Notes: generated by a model not told the origin, from the letters alone. A stretch of DNA of 64,000 nt from Sporosarcina sp. (GCA_029257435.1 JARIBI010000203.1:1-64000), one strand, 5' to 3'; positions 16,421-25,926 are shown, counted from the first letter of the stretch. Made by a program: numbers and translations.

Positions 16421-16975
16421 TCATCTCCCTTCAAGTTGTTCAGGCCTGTTTACATTATTAAAAAGTGACGGCTTCATCCCCAATAATGCTTGTCCATCCA
16501 CCCACTGTTGAATAAGCGGCCGGACACTTCGGTTCCCCATCTCGAGCGATGAGCGGATCAGCGGTTCCGCCCCCTTGCTCCAAATGGAGAGCAACGGATG
16601 ACACTTTCCGACTTCTTCGATCGCAACGGACAGATTGCCCGCCCTGTGGTTCATTAATTCCCGGATAATAGTGTCATCTGCAAACGGAACATCACACGGC
16701 AGCACCGCATACCAGTCGCTTTGAATGGTAGTCATTCCCGTTAAAATCCCAGCGAGAGGGCCTTGCCCCGCAAACTCTTTCAGGTCCGTGATGACACGCA
16801 GTGTGCTAGGAAACCGATCAACGTCTTCAGGTCTGGCAACGACTGCAATTTCGGTACAATGAGGCGTTAACGCAGCGAATGCATACTCGTAAAAGCATTT
16901 TCCATTGTACCTTGCGAATGCCTTAGGAGATCCAAACCGTCTCGACTGACCTCCTGCTAATACGATACCAATCAC
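16421..16975 (-). CDS. mobA: Molybdenum cofactor guanylyltransferase MobA
   Basis: Attaches GMP to molybdopterin to form the MGD cofactor that NarG needs. The nucleotide-binding signature [17 protein letters not shown] is at the very N-terminus; [10 protein letters not shown] and LPCDVPF (metal-binding Asp) follow. I take GTG at 16975 as start: it begins exactly at the signature strand and lies 8 bases after GGGGG. That start leaves 4 bases after the moaD stop; the longer frame would run through moaD. About 184 residues, close to the family norm. Confidence 0.9.
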   Translation of the reverse strand: MIGIVLAGGQSRRFGSPKAFARYNGKCFYEYAFAALTPHCTEIAVVARPEDVDRFPSTLRVITDLKEFAGQGPLAGILTGMTTIQSDWYAVLPCDVPFADDTIIRELMNHRAGNLSVAIEEVGKCHPLLSIWSKGAEPLIRSSLEMGNRSVRPLIQQWVDGQALLGMKPSLFNNVNRPEQLEGR

Positions 16976-16979
16976 GACC

Positions 16980-17213
16980 TCATCCCCCACTGACTGGTGG
17001 AATGAACGCACACTCATCACCTGATTGAATGACGTCTTCAGGAAGAGCATATTCTTCATTCACCGCCACTTGTATATCATCTTTACCAAATCCCGGATAG
17101 GTCTCTTCCGCCCAGTCTAACAGCTGTTGCACAGTCATCTGTTCTCGGTCCAGCGTTTCCTGACCTTTGCCGGCAAGCTCTCTTAGTCTTGCAAAATATT
17201 GAACACGAATCAT
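16980..17213 (-). CDS. moaD: Molybdopterin synthase sulfur carrier subunit MoaD
   Basis: Small ubiquitin-fold sulfur carrier, 77 residues, ending in the obligatory double glycine (PPVSGG) that MoeB adenylates and that then carries the thiocarboxylate used by MoaE. ATG at 17213 overlaps the moaE stop by 4 bases (ATGA), indicating translational coupling of the two synthase subunits. Confidence 0.95.
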   Translation of the reverse strand: MIRVQYFARLRELAGKGQETLDREQMTVQQLLDWAEETYPGFGKDDIQVAVNEEYALPEDVIQSGDECAFIPPVSGG

Positions 17214-17656
17214 ACAGAATCTACTCCTTTTACAGGATATTTCTTTTGGGCGCCCAGCCACTCTTCACCGTCTTCCCAAATCTCTTTTTTCCAGATGGGT
17301 ACAACTTCTTTAATACGCTCAATTGCGTATTCATTCGCTTCGTAAGCTGCTTTTCGATGCGGAGATGAAACCGCAATCACGACTGCAATATCAGATATGT
17401 GCAATTCACCGATGCGATGTGCAATTGCAACTTTGACCCCTGGCCACTTCTCTTCCATTTCAGCACCGATTTCCGCGAGCTTTTTTTCCGCCATTGGTAC
17501 GTATGCTTCATACGCTAAATAGACGGTTCGTACGCCGTGCGTCCATTTCCGAACGTGACCCGTAAATACTGTGACCGCGCCGGCACCCGCATGGAGCACA
17601 TAATCCGAATATACTTGCGTATCAATCGGTGTTTCCACTACTTCAAATGGTTTCAT
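17210..17656 (-). CDS. moaE: Molybdopterin synthase catalytic subunit MoaE
   Basis: Large subunit of molybdopterin synthase, 148 residues. It transfers two sulfurs from MoaD to cyclic pyranopterin monophosphate. Conserved segments are GAVTVFTGHVR, VAIAHRIGELHISDIAVVIAVSSPHR and the lysine-rich active site VPIWKKEIW. Its start overlaps the mobB end by 14 bases and its stop overlaps moaD. Confidence 0.96.
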   Translation of the reverse strand: MKPFEVVETPIDTQVYSDYVLHAGAGAVTVFTGHVRKWTHGVRTVYLAYEAYVPMAEKKLAEIGAEMEEKWPGVKVAIAHRIGELHISDIAVVIAVSSPHRKAAYEANEYAIERIKEVVPIWKKEIWEDGEEWLGAQKKYPVKGVDSV

Positions 17657-18152
17657 AATGTCCCTCCCTATTCAACCAATCTGCAAACCAGCTATCGAGC
17701 CGCAACGTATCGCTTCGTTCTCTGATAGCTGGATAATTGCTAGAGTCAACTTCCCCAATGACCAGCTGAATTCCTTCAAGTTCTTGTAATGGACCCCAGT
17801 CTTCACCGCTTCGGATGAGGACAACTTTCTCTCCACGTTCCTCTTTATAGCCCTCAATCAGCAGTACGTCTGGTGAACCGTATGTAACTAGCGCTTTTAA
17901 TGCTCCAAACGAAGGCTCATTGTTCAATAAAAGCTGGGCACTGCCGCCGCCAGCAACGAGAGTCGCATCTGCGCCTTTATCATAAAAACGGCTGGTATCC
18001 GTGCTTGCTGAAGGAAGCTCAATCTGTCCGCCGTGGCCATGGTGCTTCAGCACAGCGACCGTCAATCCTTTCGCTTTCACAACTCCGATCCAGCGTTCCA
18101 GCAGCGTCGTCTTTCCGCTGTTTTTATAGCCAACAATATGGAGCGTCTTCAA
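17643..18152 (-). CDS. mobB: Molybdopterin-guanine dinucleotide biosynthesis adaptor MobB
   Basis: GTP-binding accessory protein of 169 residues that aids MobA. Walker A is GYKNSGKTT at residues 8-16; a second family motif is LKHHGHGG and a DxxG-like LLIEGYK lies around residue 97. The start overlaps the moeA stop by 4 bases (ATGA). Confidence 0.94.
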   Translation of the reverse strand: MKTLHIVGYKNSGKTTLLERWIGVVKAKGLTVAVLKHHGHGGQIELPSASTDTSRFYDKGADATLVAGGGSAQLLLNNEPSFGALKALVTYGSPDVLLIEGYKEERGEKVVLIRSGEDWGPLQELEGIQLVIGEVDSSNYPAIRERSDTLRLDSWFADWLNREGHYETI

Positions 18153-19402
18153 AGGACCCAGTCCTCTGCACCTTGTTCCGCGCCAATCAGCAATAAATCC
18201 ACTTCATCCCCTGTAGAATACCCTCTTGTACCGCTTGGTAACACAATTAGACAGTTTCCTCTGGCAATCGATGATACTGCATTGGATTTATTGAACCCTG
18301 CTGGAGCTGCGGTTACACCGTTTTCAGTCATTTGCCACACCGCACGGATGAATCGAGTGAATGGGTTCGGTTTCGTGAAATCCTCTGCTAATTTGGCTTT
18401 TAAATAGGGCAAGTATGGTGCCGTGCATCCCATCAGTGAAAGCAAGGCAGGACGCGCGAACAATTCAAATCCTGTAAAACAAGCCGATGGATTACCCGAA
18501 AGTCCAAATAAGAACTTGTCCCCTTGGACCGCAACCGTCGTCACACTTCCCGGACGCATGGCAACTTTGTTGAATAACACCTTTGCACCTAAGCGTTCAT
18601 AGATGGCAGGCAAATGATCGAAATCTCCTACTGAAACGCCACCTGTTGTAATGAGTGCATCCGTTTCTTGCAGCGCACGCTCAATCACTTCTGTACACGC
18701 ATCCAAGTCGTCTGAAGAAGTGCCATATGATTTGTATGGTACGCCCAGTCGCTCTAGCTGCGCTTTCACCATTGGGCCATTGGAGTTTCTGATTTTACCC
18801 GGCACTAAGTCATCCGATACGTCCAGCAATTCCGTTCCCGTAGATAAGACCCCGACAACCGGCTGCCGATAAACCACTGCATCTGCATATCCAAAAGTCG
18901 CAAGCAATGCAATGGTTCCTGCATGAATGAGAGTACCCCTCGGAATCAGCATCTCGCCTTTAGAAGCATCTTCTCCTGCATAAGAGATATTGTCTCCGGT
19001 TTCAAATGGTTTTCTAATCGTAAATCCTTCTTCAGTTTCAACTGTCTGTTCAAACATCACAACAGCATCTGCATTTTCGGGGATTTGAGCGCCTGTCATG
19101 ATTCGATACGCTTCAAGCGGTCCGACTGGCAGTCCGCCTACGTAGCCCGCACCAATTTCTCCGATGACTTTAAACGGAACACGGTTATCACCTGATGCTC
19201 CTTTGCTGTCTTTTGCCCGGATCGCAAATCCATCATACGGTGACCGGTCAAATGGCGGGACATTGTGACGGGCAACAATTGGTTCAGCTAAAATACGGCC
19301 CATAGACTGTTCCAATGAAATCGATTCGGTTCCTAACCGTTGAACGTGTCCCATTACTTGTGCTACTGCTTCAGCAACCGGGATCGGCTTTCTTATCTCC
19401 AC
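18149..19402 (-). CDS. moeA: Molybdopterin molybdenumtransferase MoeA
   Basis: Inserts molybdate into adenylated molybdopterin, the step after MoaB/MogA. About 417 residues. Landmarks: [15 protein letters not shown] near the N-terminus, [37 protein letters not shown] and [18 protein letters not shown]. Start choice is uncertain: GTG at 19402 sits 6 bases after AGCAGGTG and is preferred; another GTG at 19411 gives three more residues. First gene of the six-gene Moco operon and divergent from moaC, which starts 60 bp away. Confidence 0.93.
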   Translation of the reverse strand: MEIRKPIPVAEAVAQVMGHVQRLGTESISLEQSMGRILAEPIVARHNVPPFDRSPYDGFAIRAKDSKGASGDNRVPFKVIGEIGAGYVGGLPVGPLEAYRIMTGAQIPENADAVVMFEQTVETEEGFTIRKPFETGDNISYAGEDASKGEMLIPRGTLIHAGTIALLATFGYADAVVYRQPVVGVLSTGTELLDVSDDLVPGKIRNSNGPMVKAQLERLGVPYKSYGTSSDDLDACTEVIERALQETDALITTGGVSVGDFDHLPAIYERLGAKVLFNKVAMRPGSVTTVAVQGDKFLFGLSGNPSACFTGFELFARPALLSLMGCTAPYLPYLKAKLAEDFTKPNPFTRFIRAVWQMTENGVTAAPAGFNKSNAVSSIARGNCLIVLPSGTRGYSTGDEVDLLLIGAEQGAEDWVL

Positions 19403-19462
19403 CAAAAGCACCTGCTTTCTTCTGTTATACTAAGTGTATCAGAGTTGAAAGGAATGATTCGA

Positions 19463-19957
19463 ATGTCTGAACTCACTCATTTTAATGACCAAGGACGCGC
19501 ACGGATGGTCGATGTATCCGACAAATCCATTACATCCCGAACTGCTGTTGCATGCACGTCCATCTTGGTCAACGAAGCGATTTACAATCAAATTAAAGAC
19601 GGTAAAAATAAAAAAGGGGATGTCTTCGCGGTTGCACAAGTCGCTGGAATCATGGCTGCTAAAAATACGGCGACCATCATCCCCATGTGTCATCCCCTGC
19701 CTTTAACGGGTGTCGATATCCGATTTGAATGGAATATCGATGAATCTGTAAAGCATTATGAAGTGCTTATTCGTGCAGAAGTGAAAACAACAGGACTCAC
19801 CGGCGTTGAAATGGAAGCACTCACAGCCGCATCAGCGACTGCCTTAACTGTGTATGACATGTGTAAAGCAGCGGGTAAAGAGATGGTCATTGGCCCCACG
19901 ATGCTGCAATCTAAAACGGGCGGAAAAAACGGGGACTATACAAGGAAGGATGCGTAA
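19463..19957 (+). CDS. moaC: Cyclic pyranopterin monophosphate synthase MoaC
   Basis: Lyase of 164 residues that works right after MoaA. Conserved: [39 protein letters not shown] with the active-site His, and [29 protein letters not shown] at 19463 has AAAGGA at 9 bases. The only Moco gene on the plus strand, divergent from moeA and convergent with moaB, with a terminator in between. Confidence 0.96.
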   Translation: MSELTHFNDQGRARMVDVSDKSITSRTAVACTSILVNEAIYNQIKDGKNKKGDVFAVAQVAGIMAAKNTATIIPMCHPLPLTGVDIRFEWNIDESVKHYEVLIRAEVKTTGLTGVEMEALTAASATALTVYDMCKAAGKEMVIGPTMLQSKTGGKNGDYTRKDA

Positions 19958-19973
19958 CTCGCGTCCGTTTTTT
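19948..19973 (+). terminator. Terminator overlapping the moaC stop codon
   Basis: GGATGCG pairs with CGCGTCC (one G-T), the loop containing the moaC TAA stop, followed by GTTTTTTG. Confidence 0.72.
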
Positions 19974-19982
19974 GTATATCCC

Positions 19983-20468
19983 TCACAAATGCTTCGTCAG
20001 CTCATAGTGAATGTGCAGCAGCTCCGGCATAACAAGGCGATCCATCGCAAGCCCAACTGCCTTTACGGATCCAGGCAGCGCAAACAGAACTTTCTCTCCG
20101 ACAGCTCCAGCAGCTGCACGGCTTAGCAGCGCTTTCGAGCCGACATCCTCTGCGTAGCTGATATAACGGAACAATTCCCCGAAACCAGTTAATTCTTTTG
20201 TGAAAAATGGACGGATCGTTTCAATAGTCACATCCCGATAGCTGATTCCTGTTCCGCCAGTGATGATAATCGCATTCGCATCCTTCTTGCCAATCCACGA
20301 TTCCACTACTTTCAAGATTGCATTTTTATCATCGGGACAAATGACGCGGGCAATGACTTCATGTCCGGCCTCTTCTACTTTTTCTCTGATCAATCTTCCG
20401 CTATTGTCGTCTTCTTCCGTACGTGTATCGCTCACTGTTAATACACACACATTCAACTTCCTTTTCAT
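19983..20468 (-). CDS. moaB: Molybdopterin adenylyltransferase MoaB (MogA-like)
   Basis: Adenylates molybdopterin so MoeA can insert molybdenum. 161 residues with the family core VCVLTVSDTRTEEDDNSGRLI, ITGGTGISYRDVTIE and LFALPGSVKAVGLAMDRL. I chose ATG at 20468 (AAAGGA 9 bases upstream) over an in-frame GTG 7 codons earlier. It lies 34 bp after moeB in the narK side of the island. Confidence 0.93.
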   Translation of the reverse strand: MKRKLNVCVLTVSDTRTEEDDNSGRLIREKVEEAGHEVIARVICPDDKNAILKVVESWIGKKDANAIIITGGTGISYRDVTIETIRPFFTKELTGFGELFRYISYAEDVGSKALLSRAAAGAVGEKVLFALPGSVKAVGLAMDRLVMPELLHIHYELTKHL

Positions 20469-20502
20469 TTCCGAGTTTCCTTTATGCACAGTACTTCTCC
20501 CC

Positions 20503-21522
20503 TTATCCGAACAGCTGGTGATAGATTTTGCGCCCTTTCTTAATATCTTTCAGTCCATGAATGAGCATTCTTCCATTTGAGAAGCCTACACACCGATATC
20601 CTTCTGCGTAAAACTCCACAAAAAACGGGGTATGCTTTTCCACTGTCCCGAGACGTTCCGCAACCCGAAAGACATCTTCTCCAGTCAACTTGCGCTCAGC
20701 AGCGGGGATGATTTGAACCGTTTCCCGGCCGCATAATACGGCGTAGTTCGTGCCTGACTCTAAATTCAAGGAAGGGTATGCTGGTCTGCTTCCACACGTT
20801 TCACACGTTTCCTTTTTCAAACGGGTAATACCAGCTTCCACTTGCGTATTATGCCAAATGTCTGTGTGCAACAATTTTGTACGCACCGCTTCTTCATTCC
20901 CTGTTAACCATTTTAACGCTTCTGTGCTTTGGTGCGCAGCTGTAAGTTGAACAGCCGGTGCAATGATGCCCGCAGTATCACAGGTTTCATTGACAGAAGG
21001 AAGTGCCGGCAGCAAGCACCTGAAGCAAGGTGTTTTTCCCGGGATGAACGGAAATACGCTGCTGGAACTTCCGACACATGCTCCATACACCCACGGAATC
21101 CCCTGTTTCCATGCGAAATCATTTAATAATAATCTGGCTTCAAAGTTATCGGTTGCATCAAGTAAAATATCAGCATCCTGCGCGTAGCGCGCTAAAAGCT
21201 GTCCATCAACATGGTCAAGCAGAGGTACGATGATTACATCACTGCGGATTGCTCGCAATCTTGCTTCTGCAGCAATCACTTTCGGCATTCCTTGAACCGC
21301 GTCCTGCTCTGTGAACAGTTGCTGCCTTTGCAGATTCGAAGGCTCTACATAATCCCGGTCCGCTATCGTTAGTTTTTGAATACCCGCACGCACGAGTGTC
21401 TCCGCAATTGCTGATCCAAGTGCTCCGCATCCGAGGACAAACGCATGGGAAGTTTCCAATTTCCGCTGTCCTGCTTCTCCAATTGGATTGAACAAAACTT
21501 GTCTAGAGTATCGTTGTTCCAA
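20503..21522 (-). CDS. moeB: MoeB/ThiF family sulfur-carrier adenylyltransferase
   Basis: Activates the C-terminal glycine of MoaD with ATP. 339 residues: RYSRQVLFNPIGEAGQ, ATP loop GCGALGSAIAETLVRAG, DRDYVEPSNLQRQQLF with the ATP-contacting Arg, a zinc site from two CxxC pairs (CFRCL and CETCG), and the crossover region around NETCDTAGIIAPAV. TTG at 21522 lies 6 bases after GAAGGTG and matches the usual N-terminus of the family; the ATG five codons earlier lacks a ribosome site. A C-terminal extension of about 90 residues follows the second zinc pair, as in Bacillus relatives. It could also serve ThiS. Confidence 0.92.
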   Translation of the reverse strand: MEQRYSRQVLFNPIGEAGQRKLETSHAFVLGCGALGSAIAETLVRAGIQKLTIADRDYVEPSNLQRQQLFTEQDAVQGMPKVIAAEARLRAIRSDVIIVPLLDHVDGQLLARYAQDADILLDATDNFEARLLLNDFAWKQGIPWVYGACVGSSSSVFPFIPGKTPCFRCLLPALPSVNETCDTAGIIAPAVQLTAAHQSTEALKWLTGNEEAVRTKLLHTDIWHNTQVEAGITRLKKETCETCGSRPAYPSLNLESGTNYAVLCGRETVQIIPAAERKLTGEDVFRVAERLGTVEKHTPFFVEFYAEGYRCVGFSNGRMLIHGLKDIKKGRKIYHQLFG

Positions 21523-21557
21523 ATTAGGCACCTTCATTTCGCGTAAAAGTAAGCAGA

Positions 21558-21587
21558 GGACCGCCAGTCAAAATCGATTGGCCGTCC
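21558..21587 (-). terminator. Hairpin between narK and moeB
   Basis: On the minus strand GGACGGCCA pairs with TGGCGGTCC (one central mismatch) and the tail is only weakly T-rich (TCTGCTTACTTTT). It may partly terminate or process the transcript between narK and moeB. Confidence 0.45.
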
Positions 21588-21593
21588 CCGTGT

Positions 21594-23084
21594 TTATGCT
21601 CTGGTTATATCGCTGAATGTTCCTACGTAACGGGTTACGTCGCCGTCATTATTTTTAATAGCATTGATGGTCAGCAGTTCCAGATATTCAGAACCATCTT
21701 TTCGTTTGTTCCAAATTTCCCCTTGCCAAGATCCTTCGTTCCCAATAACACTCCACATAGTTGTGTAAAACTCTTTAGACTGCTTGCCGGAACTGAGGAC
21801 ATTTGGATTTTCTCCAATGACTTCGTCGGCCTGATAGCCTGTCAATCGGGTAAAGGCGGGATTGACCGATAAGATTTTTCCGGATGCGTCTGTGACAAGA
21901 ATTCCAGAACCCGTCGAGTCAAATACTTCTTTTGCAGTAGACAGACGGTCCATGTAATAGAGCCAAATAACAAGAACTAGACTGACAAGCGCAAATTGTG
22001 CAAATGCCATGAAGCCAATTGAGTAAGACCCTGTCAACGAGTGTACCGCAGATAAGAGCAACGGCGGGAAGAATCCACCTAGACCGCCCATCATGGAGAC
22101 AATACCGTTCGCTGTTCCTGCCTGTTTACTGAAGTAAAACGGAACGAGTTTGAAAATAACACCGTTTCCGATACCAGCTGTTAAAGCAATGAGCATGATT
22201 CCGATTGTATAAAGCCAGATGGATGGCGAGAATGCCAGTAAAACTGCTGCAAATGTCAGCCCTGCAAAGACACCCATCAATAAGAATAACGGTTGGAAAC
22301 GATCCGCCAGCCATCCGCCCACGGGTCGGAATAGCGTTGCTACAATGATGAAGCCGGCAGTTCGCATTCCTGCATCGACTTTTTCCAATTCGAAGTAATC
22401 GACTAGGAAGTTTGGCAAAAAGATCGTGAAGGCAACAAATGATCCAAAAGTGATGAAGTAAAACAGTGAGAAGAACCACAGTTTTTCATTTTTATAAACG
22501 CCTTTGATTTGTCCAATCATCGATGTTTTCACTTTAGGTTCTTTGCGATCGCCAAGTACAAAGTTCAATGCCGCGAACGCAAGCAAAAGGATCAGATACA
22601 ATTTAACCGTTGCGCTCCATCCAAATTGAACTGCCAAGACAGGTGCTGCGAACGTTGTAACGGCTGTACCGACGTTCCCCATTCCATAGATTCCGTTGAT
22701 TAACCCATGTTTTTCTTTTGGATAGTACTTCGGCAGTGAAGTTACTCCGACAGAGAACACAGCTCCCCCGATACCGAGGAACGTTCCGCCAATTATCAAA
22801 TCAGTAAAAGATGATGCAGCACTTATGTAGAACACTGGAAATAGTAACAAAATGAAACTCACTGCAAAGATAATTCTCGCTCCAAAAACGTTCGCATAAT
22901 AGCCAAGGGGTATACGCAAGATGGATCCGAGAACGACTGGAACTGCAGTGACAATCGCAACACGTGATGCTGGAATCGCAACGTCTTCACGAATGAACGG
23001 AAGCAGTGACGAAATGAGTACCCAAACCATGAAACCTACGACTAAGTTTGCCGTTTGCAGCGGCAGTTGCACTTTTTTAATCAT
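21594..23084 (-). CDS. narK: NarK-type nitrate/nitrite transporter with C-terminal PAS domain
   Basis: Fusion protein of 496 residues. Residues 1 to about 378 form an MFS transporter of the nitrate/nitrite porter family: RIPLGYY in helix 2 with Arg57, YGMGNVGTAVTTFAAP, FRPVGGWLADR with Arg253, and the family signature GIGNGVIFKLVPFYFSKQAG near 304-323. Residues 385-496 are a PAS domain (VFDSTGSGILVTDASGKILSV, FTRLTGYQADEVIGENPNVL, ending with the PAC-like TRYVGTFSDITRA) on the cytoplasmic side. Ordinary NarK proteins end near residue 390-400. Nitrate uptake and nitrite export are the expected roles; the PAS part may tune transport by redox, a ligand or a partner, which is inference. It has no obvious output domain. 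The ribosome site before ATG 23084 is weak. It lies downstream of nreABC and hemerythrin. Confidence 0.92.
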   Translation of the reverse strand: MIKKVQLPLQTANLVVGFMVWVLISSLLPFIREDVAIPASRVAIVTAVPVVLGSILRIPLGYYANVFGARIIFAVSFILLLFPVFYISAASSFTDLIIGGTFLGIGGAVFSVGVTSLPKYYPKEKHGLINGIYGMGNVGTAVTTFAAPVLAVQFGWSATVKLYLILLLAFAALNFVLGDRKEPKVKTSMIGQIKGVYKNEKLWFFSLFYFITFGSFVAFTIFLPNFLVDYFELEKVDAGMRTAGFIIVATLFRPVGGWLADRFQPLFLLMGVFAGLTFAAVLLAFSPSIWLYTIGIMLIALTAGIGNGVIFKLVPFYFSKQAGTANGIVSMMGGLGGFFPPLLLSAVHSLTGSYSIGFMAFAQFALVSLVLVIWLYYMDRLSTAKEVFDSTGSGILVTDASGKILSVNPAFTRLTGYQADEVIGENPNVLSSGKQSKEFYTTMWSVIGNEGSWQGEIWNKRKDGSEYLELLTINAIKNNDGDVTRYVGTFSDITRA

Positions 23085-23148
23085 CCATATCAGTCCATTT
23101 CTATAGGGAATGAAAGGCTAGTGTTAAACAGGTATTTCTTTATTACAC

Positions 23149-23673
23149 TTACAAAATCGGTGTATATAACTTTTCGAATAACGCATCCTGCTGCTCAATT
23201 CGCAGCATCGATTCCACCATCGGAAAAACAATTGACTCTTCCTTGATGAAATGCACTGTAATTGCTTCATACGCTTCTCCCGCGTCTCTTGCAACAGCTT
23301 CCAGGTCTTTCAGCGACAAGTCATCGAGACTGCCCCGCGTGTGATGAAGGAAGTGTCCAATATAGGCATCGAGTTCTTCGTGCTCTTCTTCGACTGCCTT
23401 GACTGGGCCCTGATCGCCTCCAATGTATTGTGCAAGCTCAGGAAACAAAATGTCTTCTTCCTTCTCCGTATGATTTTTGAACGGTTCGATAAATTCAATA
23501 AGGGCTTTTCGCAATGAACCGATTGCTTCGCGCGCTTCTTCCAGTGAGTAAATGTTCCGCTCGAATCCAAGTACAATGGGATGCCAATTATCCATTAAAT
23601 ACGTCAAGTACTGATGCTCGTTCTCCAATACCTGCAACGCAGGCAAATCGAATTTGAATCGCTTAGTTTCCAT
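23149..23673 (-). CDS. Hemerythrin HHE domain protein
   Basis: Cytoplasmic di-iron four-helix protein of 174 residues. Likely iron ligands are the histidines and acidic residues in NEHQYL, FKNHTEKEEDILFPEL, VEEEHEELDAYIGHFLHHTRG and VHFIKEESIVFPM. Such proteins bind O2 or NO or help repair iron-sulfur clusters under nitrosative stress. It sits between nreC and narK, 30 and 64 bp away, so a role in oxygen or NO handling during nitrate respiration is a fair inference. Start ATG with GGAGG at 9 bases. Confidence 0.9.
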   Translation of the reverse strand: METKRFKFDLPALQVLENEHQYLTYLMDNWHPIVLGFERNIYSLEEAREAIGSLRKALIEFIEPFKNHTEKEEDILFPELAQYIGGDQGPVKAVEEEHEELDAYIGHFLHHTRGSLDDLSLKDLEAVARDAGEAYEAITVHFIKEESIVFPMVESMLRIEQQDALFEKLYTPIL

Positions 23674-23703
23674 GACGAAGCCTCCGTTTCAACGAAACCA
23701 GAT

Positions 23704-24351
23704 TTAAAAATTCAAGAATTTTTTCTTTAGCGCGTATTCGACCAGCTCTGGTTTACTTTTCAAGTTCAACTTCTCCATCAACTTCGCTTTGTGCGCTTCT
23801 ACTGTTTTAACAGAGATATAGAGCTTCTCGGCAATTTCTTTATTGCCATACCCTTTCGCAACCAGAGGCAGAACTTCAATTTCACGCTTAGAGAGAATTT
23901 TAAATGGATCTGTTTCTACTTGTTCGCCATCTTTTTTCACAAACTCTCGAACCAGCGAAGTTGCCATAGACGGTTGAATGTACGTGCCGCCGTCATATAC
24001 CGTACGAATCGCTGCAAATAGCTCTTCATCAGGAGAGTTTTTTAATACGTATCCAGAAGCACCGTTTTTCAATACATGAAACAAGTATTCTTCATCATCA
24101 TACATTGTTAAAATTACAATTTTTGTATCCGGGAAGTCTTCGTTAATCTTCCCAGTGGCGATTAAACCACTTTCTCCAGGCGGCATGCTTAGATCCATTA
24201 GCAAGACATCCGGTTTATGTTTAGCGACTAAATCATATGCCTCTAAACCATCTGCCGCTGTTGCTACAACTTCCATGTCCCGCTGGAAATTCAATATGTG
24301 CATGAATCCGCTTCTTACCACTGCATGATCATCCGCGATGATTATTTTCAA
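23704..24351 (-). CDS. nreC: Response regulator NreC (NarL family)
   Basis: Transcription activator of 215 residues. Receiver domain at residues 1-120 with phospho-acceptor Asp53 (VLLMDLSMP) and the switch residues ILTMYDD and VLKN; LuxR-type helix-turn-helix from about 147 ([25 protein letters not shown]). In Staphylococcus carnosus, NreC phosphorylated by NreB turns on nar genes under anoxia. Its start overlaps nreB by 23 bases. A perfect NreC-type box lies upstream of narG. Confidence 0.95.
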   Translation of the reverse strand: MKIIIADDHAVVRSGFMHILNFQRDMEVVATAADGLEAYDLVAKHKPDVLLMDLSMPPGESGLIATGKINEDFPDTKIVILTMYDDEEYLFHVLKNGASGYVLKNSPDEELFAAIRTVYDGGTYIQPSMATSLVREFVKKDGEQVETDPFKILSKREIEVLPLVAKGYGNKEIAEKLYISVKTVEAHKAKLMEKLNLKSKPELVEYALKKKFLNF

Positions 24352-25414
24352 CTTCCGTCTCCTCCTTCGTTAGAGGCACGGTGAGTAAAATTGACGTTCC
24401 ATTTCCAATGCCTGTTTGAACAGTTAACGCAGCATCTACCAGCTCCGCCCGTTCCTGCATCCCGAACAATCCAAGCCCTGTCCCTTTGTATGTGGGAGCA
24501 TTCAAGTTAAAGCCCACTCCGTTATCCCGTATCGAAAGTGTTAACTTATCTGAAGCCAGTAAAAGCTCGACATCGACTTCCTCCACTTCCGCATACTTTA
24601 ACGCATTGAATACTGCCTCTTGACATACTCGGTAGACAACGGTTTCGATTTCGCCTTCGAAACGCCGGGACTGCATGTTACTCGTAAAGTGGACAAGAAG
24701 TCCATAATTTTTTTCCGTCCATTTAAAATGTGTGCGGAAGGCTGCTTCTAATCCTAAATCATCCAATGTTGCGGGTCTTAGCTGAACCGATAAATGACGG
24801 ATGTCATCGAGCAGACGCATAAGTGATCCTTCCGTTTGCCGAACTTTCTTCAACACATCGTCTTCCACGTTCATGTATTTCAAGACACGCAAATCCACTA
24901 AAGAACTTAGCATTTCTTGTGCGACACTATCATGGAGCTCTCGGGAGATTCGCTTCCGCTCATCTTCTTGAGCTTTGATCACTCGTTTAACTAGCGTTTT
25001 CTGATGCAGCGTTTCTTGCGTTCTGTACTGCTCTGTCAAGTCCCGCAGCATAAACACCCGTATTCCTTGTTCTGCATCGATCATCTGAATACTTCCTGTA
25101 TAAGGAACTATCCCCCGTCCGGCAGTTTCCAAGAACACTTGAAATGATGGGATATTCCGATTTGGATCTGACATATAGCAAGAAATGCATGTCTGCTCTT
25201 CTTCGGCACTGGTAAACCCTTTGCACGCCATACAGATTGCATCTGCACTTCCGGCTTTCATAAGCTGAGCGACCTGGGGATCGAGAATTTGTTCAGCGGC
25301 TTTGTTCATTGAAAGAACTCTTCCCTCCAAGCTGAAAAAGAAGATCGCTTCCGTTGAGTTTTCATATAACTGCTCAAAAAGATTACTCATACCACTTTGA
25401 CTAATTCCATTCAA
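24329..25414 (-). CDS. nreB: Oxygen-sensing histidine kinase NreB
   Basis: Cytoplasmic sensor kinase of 361 residues without membrane helices. An N-terminal PAS domain carries four cysteines, Cys61, Cys64, Cys76 and Cys79, spaced C-X2-C-X11-C-X2-C, the exact arrangement that holds the oxygen-labile 4Fe-4S cluster of staphylococcal NreB. The HisKA_3 dimer domain has the phospho-acceptor His161 ([12 protein letters not shown]); the ATPase domain ends with [10 protein letters not shown] and [14 protein letters not shown]. The reading frame opens with TTG at 25414, overlapping the nreA stop; an ATG at 25390 would shorten it by 8 residues. It should be active without oxygen and phosphorylate NreC. 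Confidence 0.95.
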   Translation of the reverse strand: MNGISQSGMSNLFEQLYENSTEAIFFFSLEGRVLSMNKAAEQILDPQVAQLMKAGSADAICMACKGFTSAEEEQTCISCYMSDPNRNIPSFQVFLETAGRGIVPYTGSIQMIDAEQGIRVFMLRDLTEQYRTQETLHQKTLVKRVIKAQEDERKRISRELHDSVAQEMLSSLVDLRVLKYMNVEDDVLKKVRQTEGSLMRLLDDIRHLSVQLRPATLDDLGLEAAFRTHFKWTEKNYGLLVHFTSNMQSRRFEGEIETVVYRVCQEAVFNALKYAEVEEVDVELLLASDKLTLSIRDNGVGFNLNAPTYKGTGLGLFGMQERAELVDAALTVQTGIGNGTSILLTVPLTKEETEVENNHRG

Positions 25415-25875
25415 TTCCCGGTCAACTCCTCACTGTAATAAGGTCCGAATGTGGGTGCAATCAGGGATTGCAGCAATTCGAATTTCTCGATGGACATACA
25501 GTTATTCTTACGGCACCCCGCCAGCAAAATCCCCTTTACACGATTGTATTTAAACAACGGAATTGCTGCGAAACTTTCTAACTGTTCTGCTGCAATAATG
25601 GGGTAGCTGTAGAAGTCTTCTTTTGTACAATACTTTTCAGAGTCCAGCTCAAAAATTGGTTTGCCTGTTTTGAAGACAATTCCAGCGACGCCTTTTCCGG
25701 ACTGCAAAGTAATTCTTCGAAACCGCTGGCTTAAGTTTCCTGAAGCATACTCCCAGCGAATCTGGAAGTGGCGTTCCTCAGATTGCACAAGGGCCAGTGC
25801 AACGAAATCACATTGCATAGCCTGCCTAATCTCTTCGACTTGCTGCTGGTAATTAAATGCTGCTTGGCTTGCCAT
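25411..25875 (-). CDS. nreA: Nitrate receptor NreA (GAF domain)
   Basis: GAF-domain protein of 154 residues, in staphylococci a nitrate sensor that holds NreB inactive until nitrate binds. GAF features: LALVQSEERHFQIRWEYASG, SGKGVAGIVFKTGKP, YPIIAAEQLESFAAIPLF and KGILLAGCRK. It precedes nreB and follows narI by 51 bp. Start ATG behind GAGGGAGGATGTCTC. Confidence 0.93.
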   Translation of the reverse strand: MASQAAFNYQQQVEEIRQAMQCDFVALALVQSEERHFQIRWEYASGNLSQRFRRITLQSGKGVAGIVFKTGKPIFELDSEKYCTKEDFYSYPIIAAEQLESFAAIPLFKYNRVKGILLAGCRKNNCMSIEKFELLQSLIAPTFGPYYSEELTGN

Positions 25876-25926
25876 GAGACATCCTCCCTCTAATTGGAGA
25901 AAGGGCTCACTCCGCCTCTCTCTTCA

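Noticed and set aside
19403..19462. Molybdenum cofactor riboswitch in front of moeA or moaC
   Set aside because: The divergent gap is only 60 bp, too short for the Moco riboswitch, and no matching stems were seen there or upstream of moaA.
23085..23148. Fnr site or complete NreC box upstream of narK
   Set aside because: Only a half site (CCCTA on the minus strand) is present; no TGTGA-N6-TCACA pattern was found.
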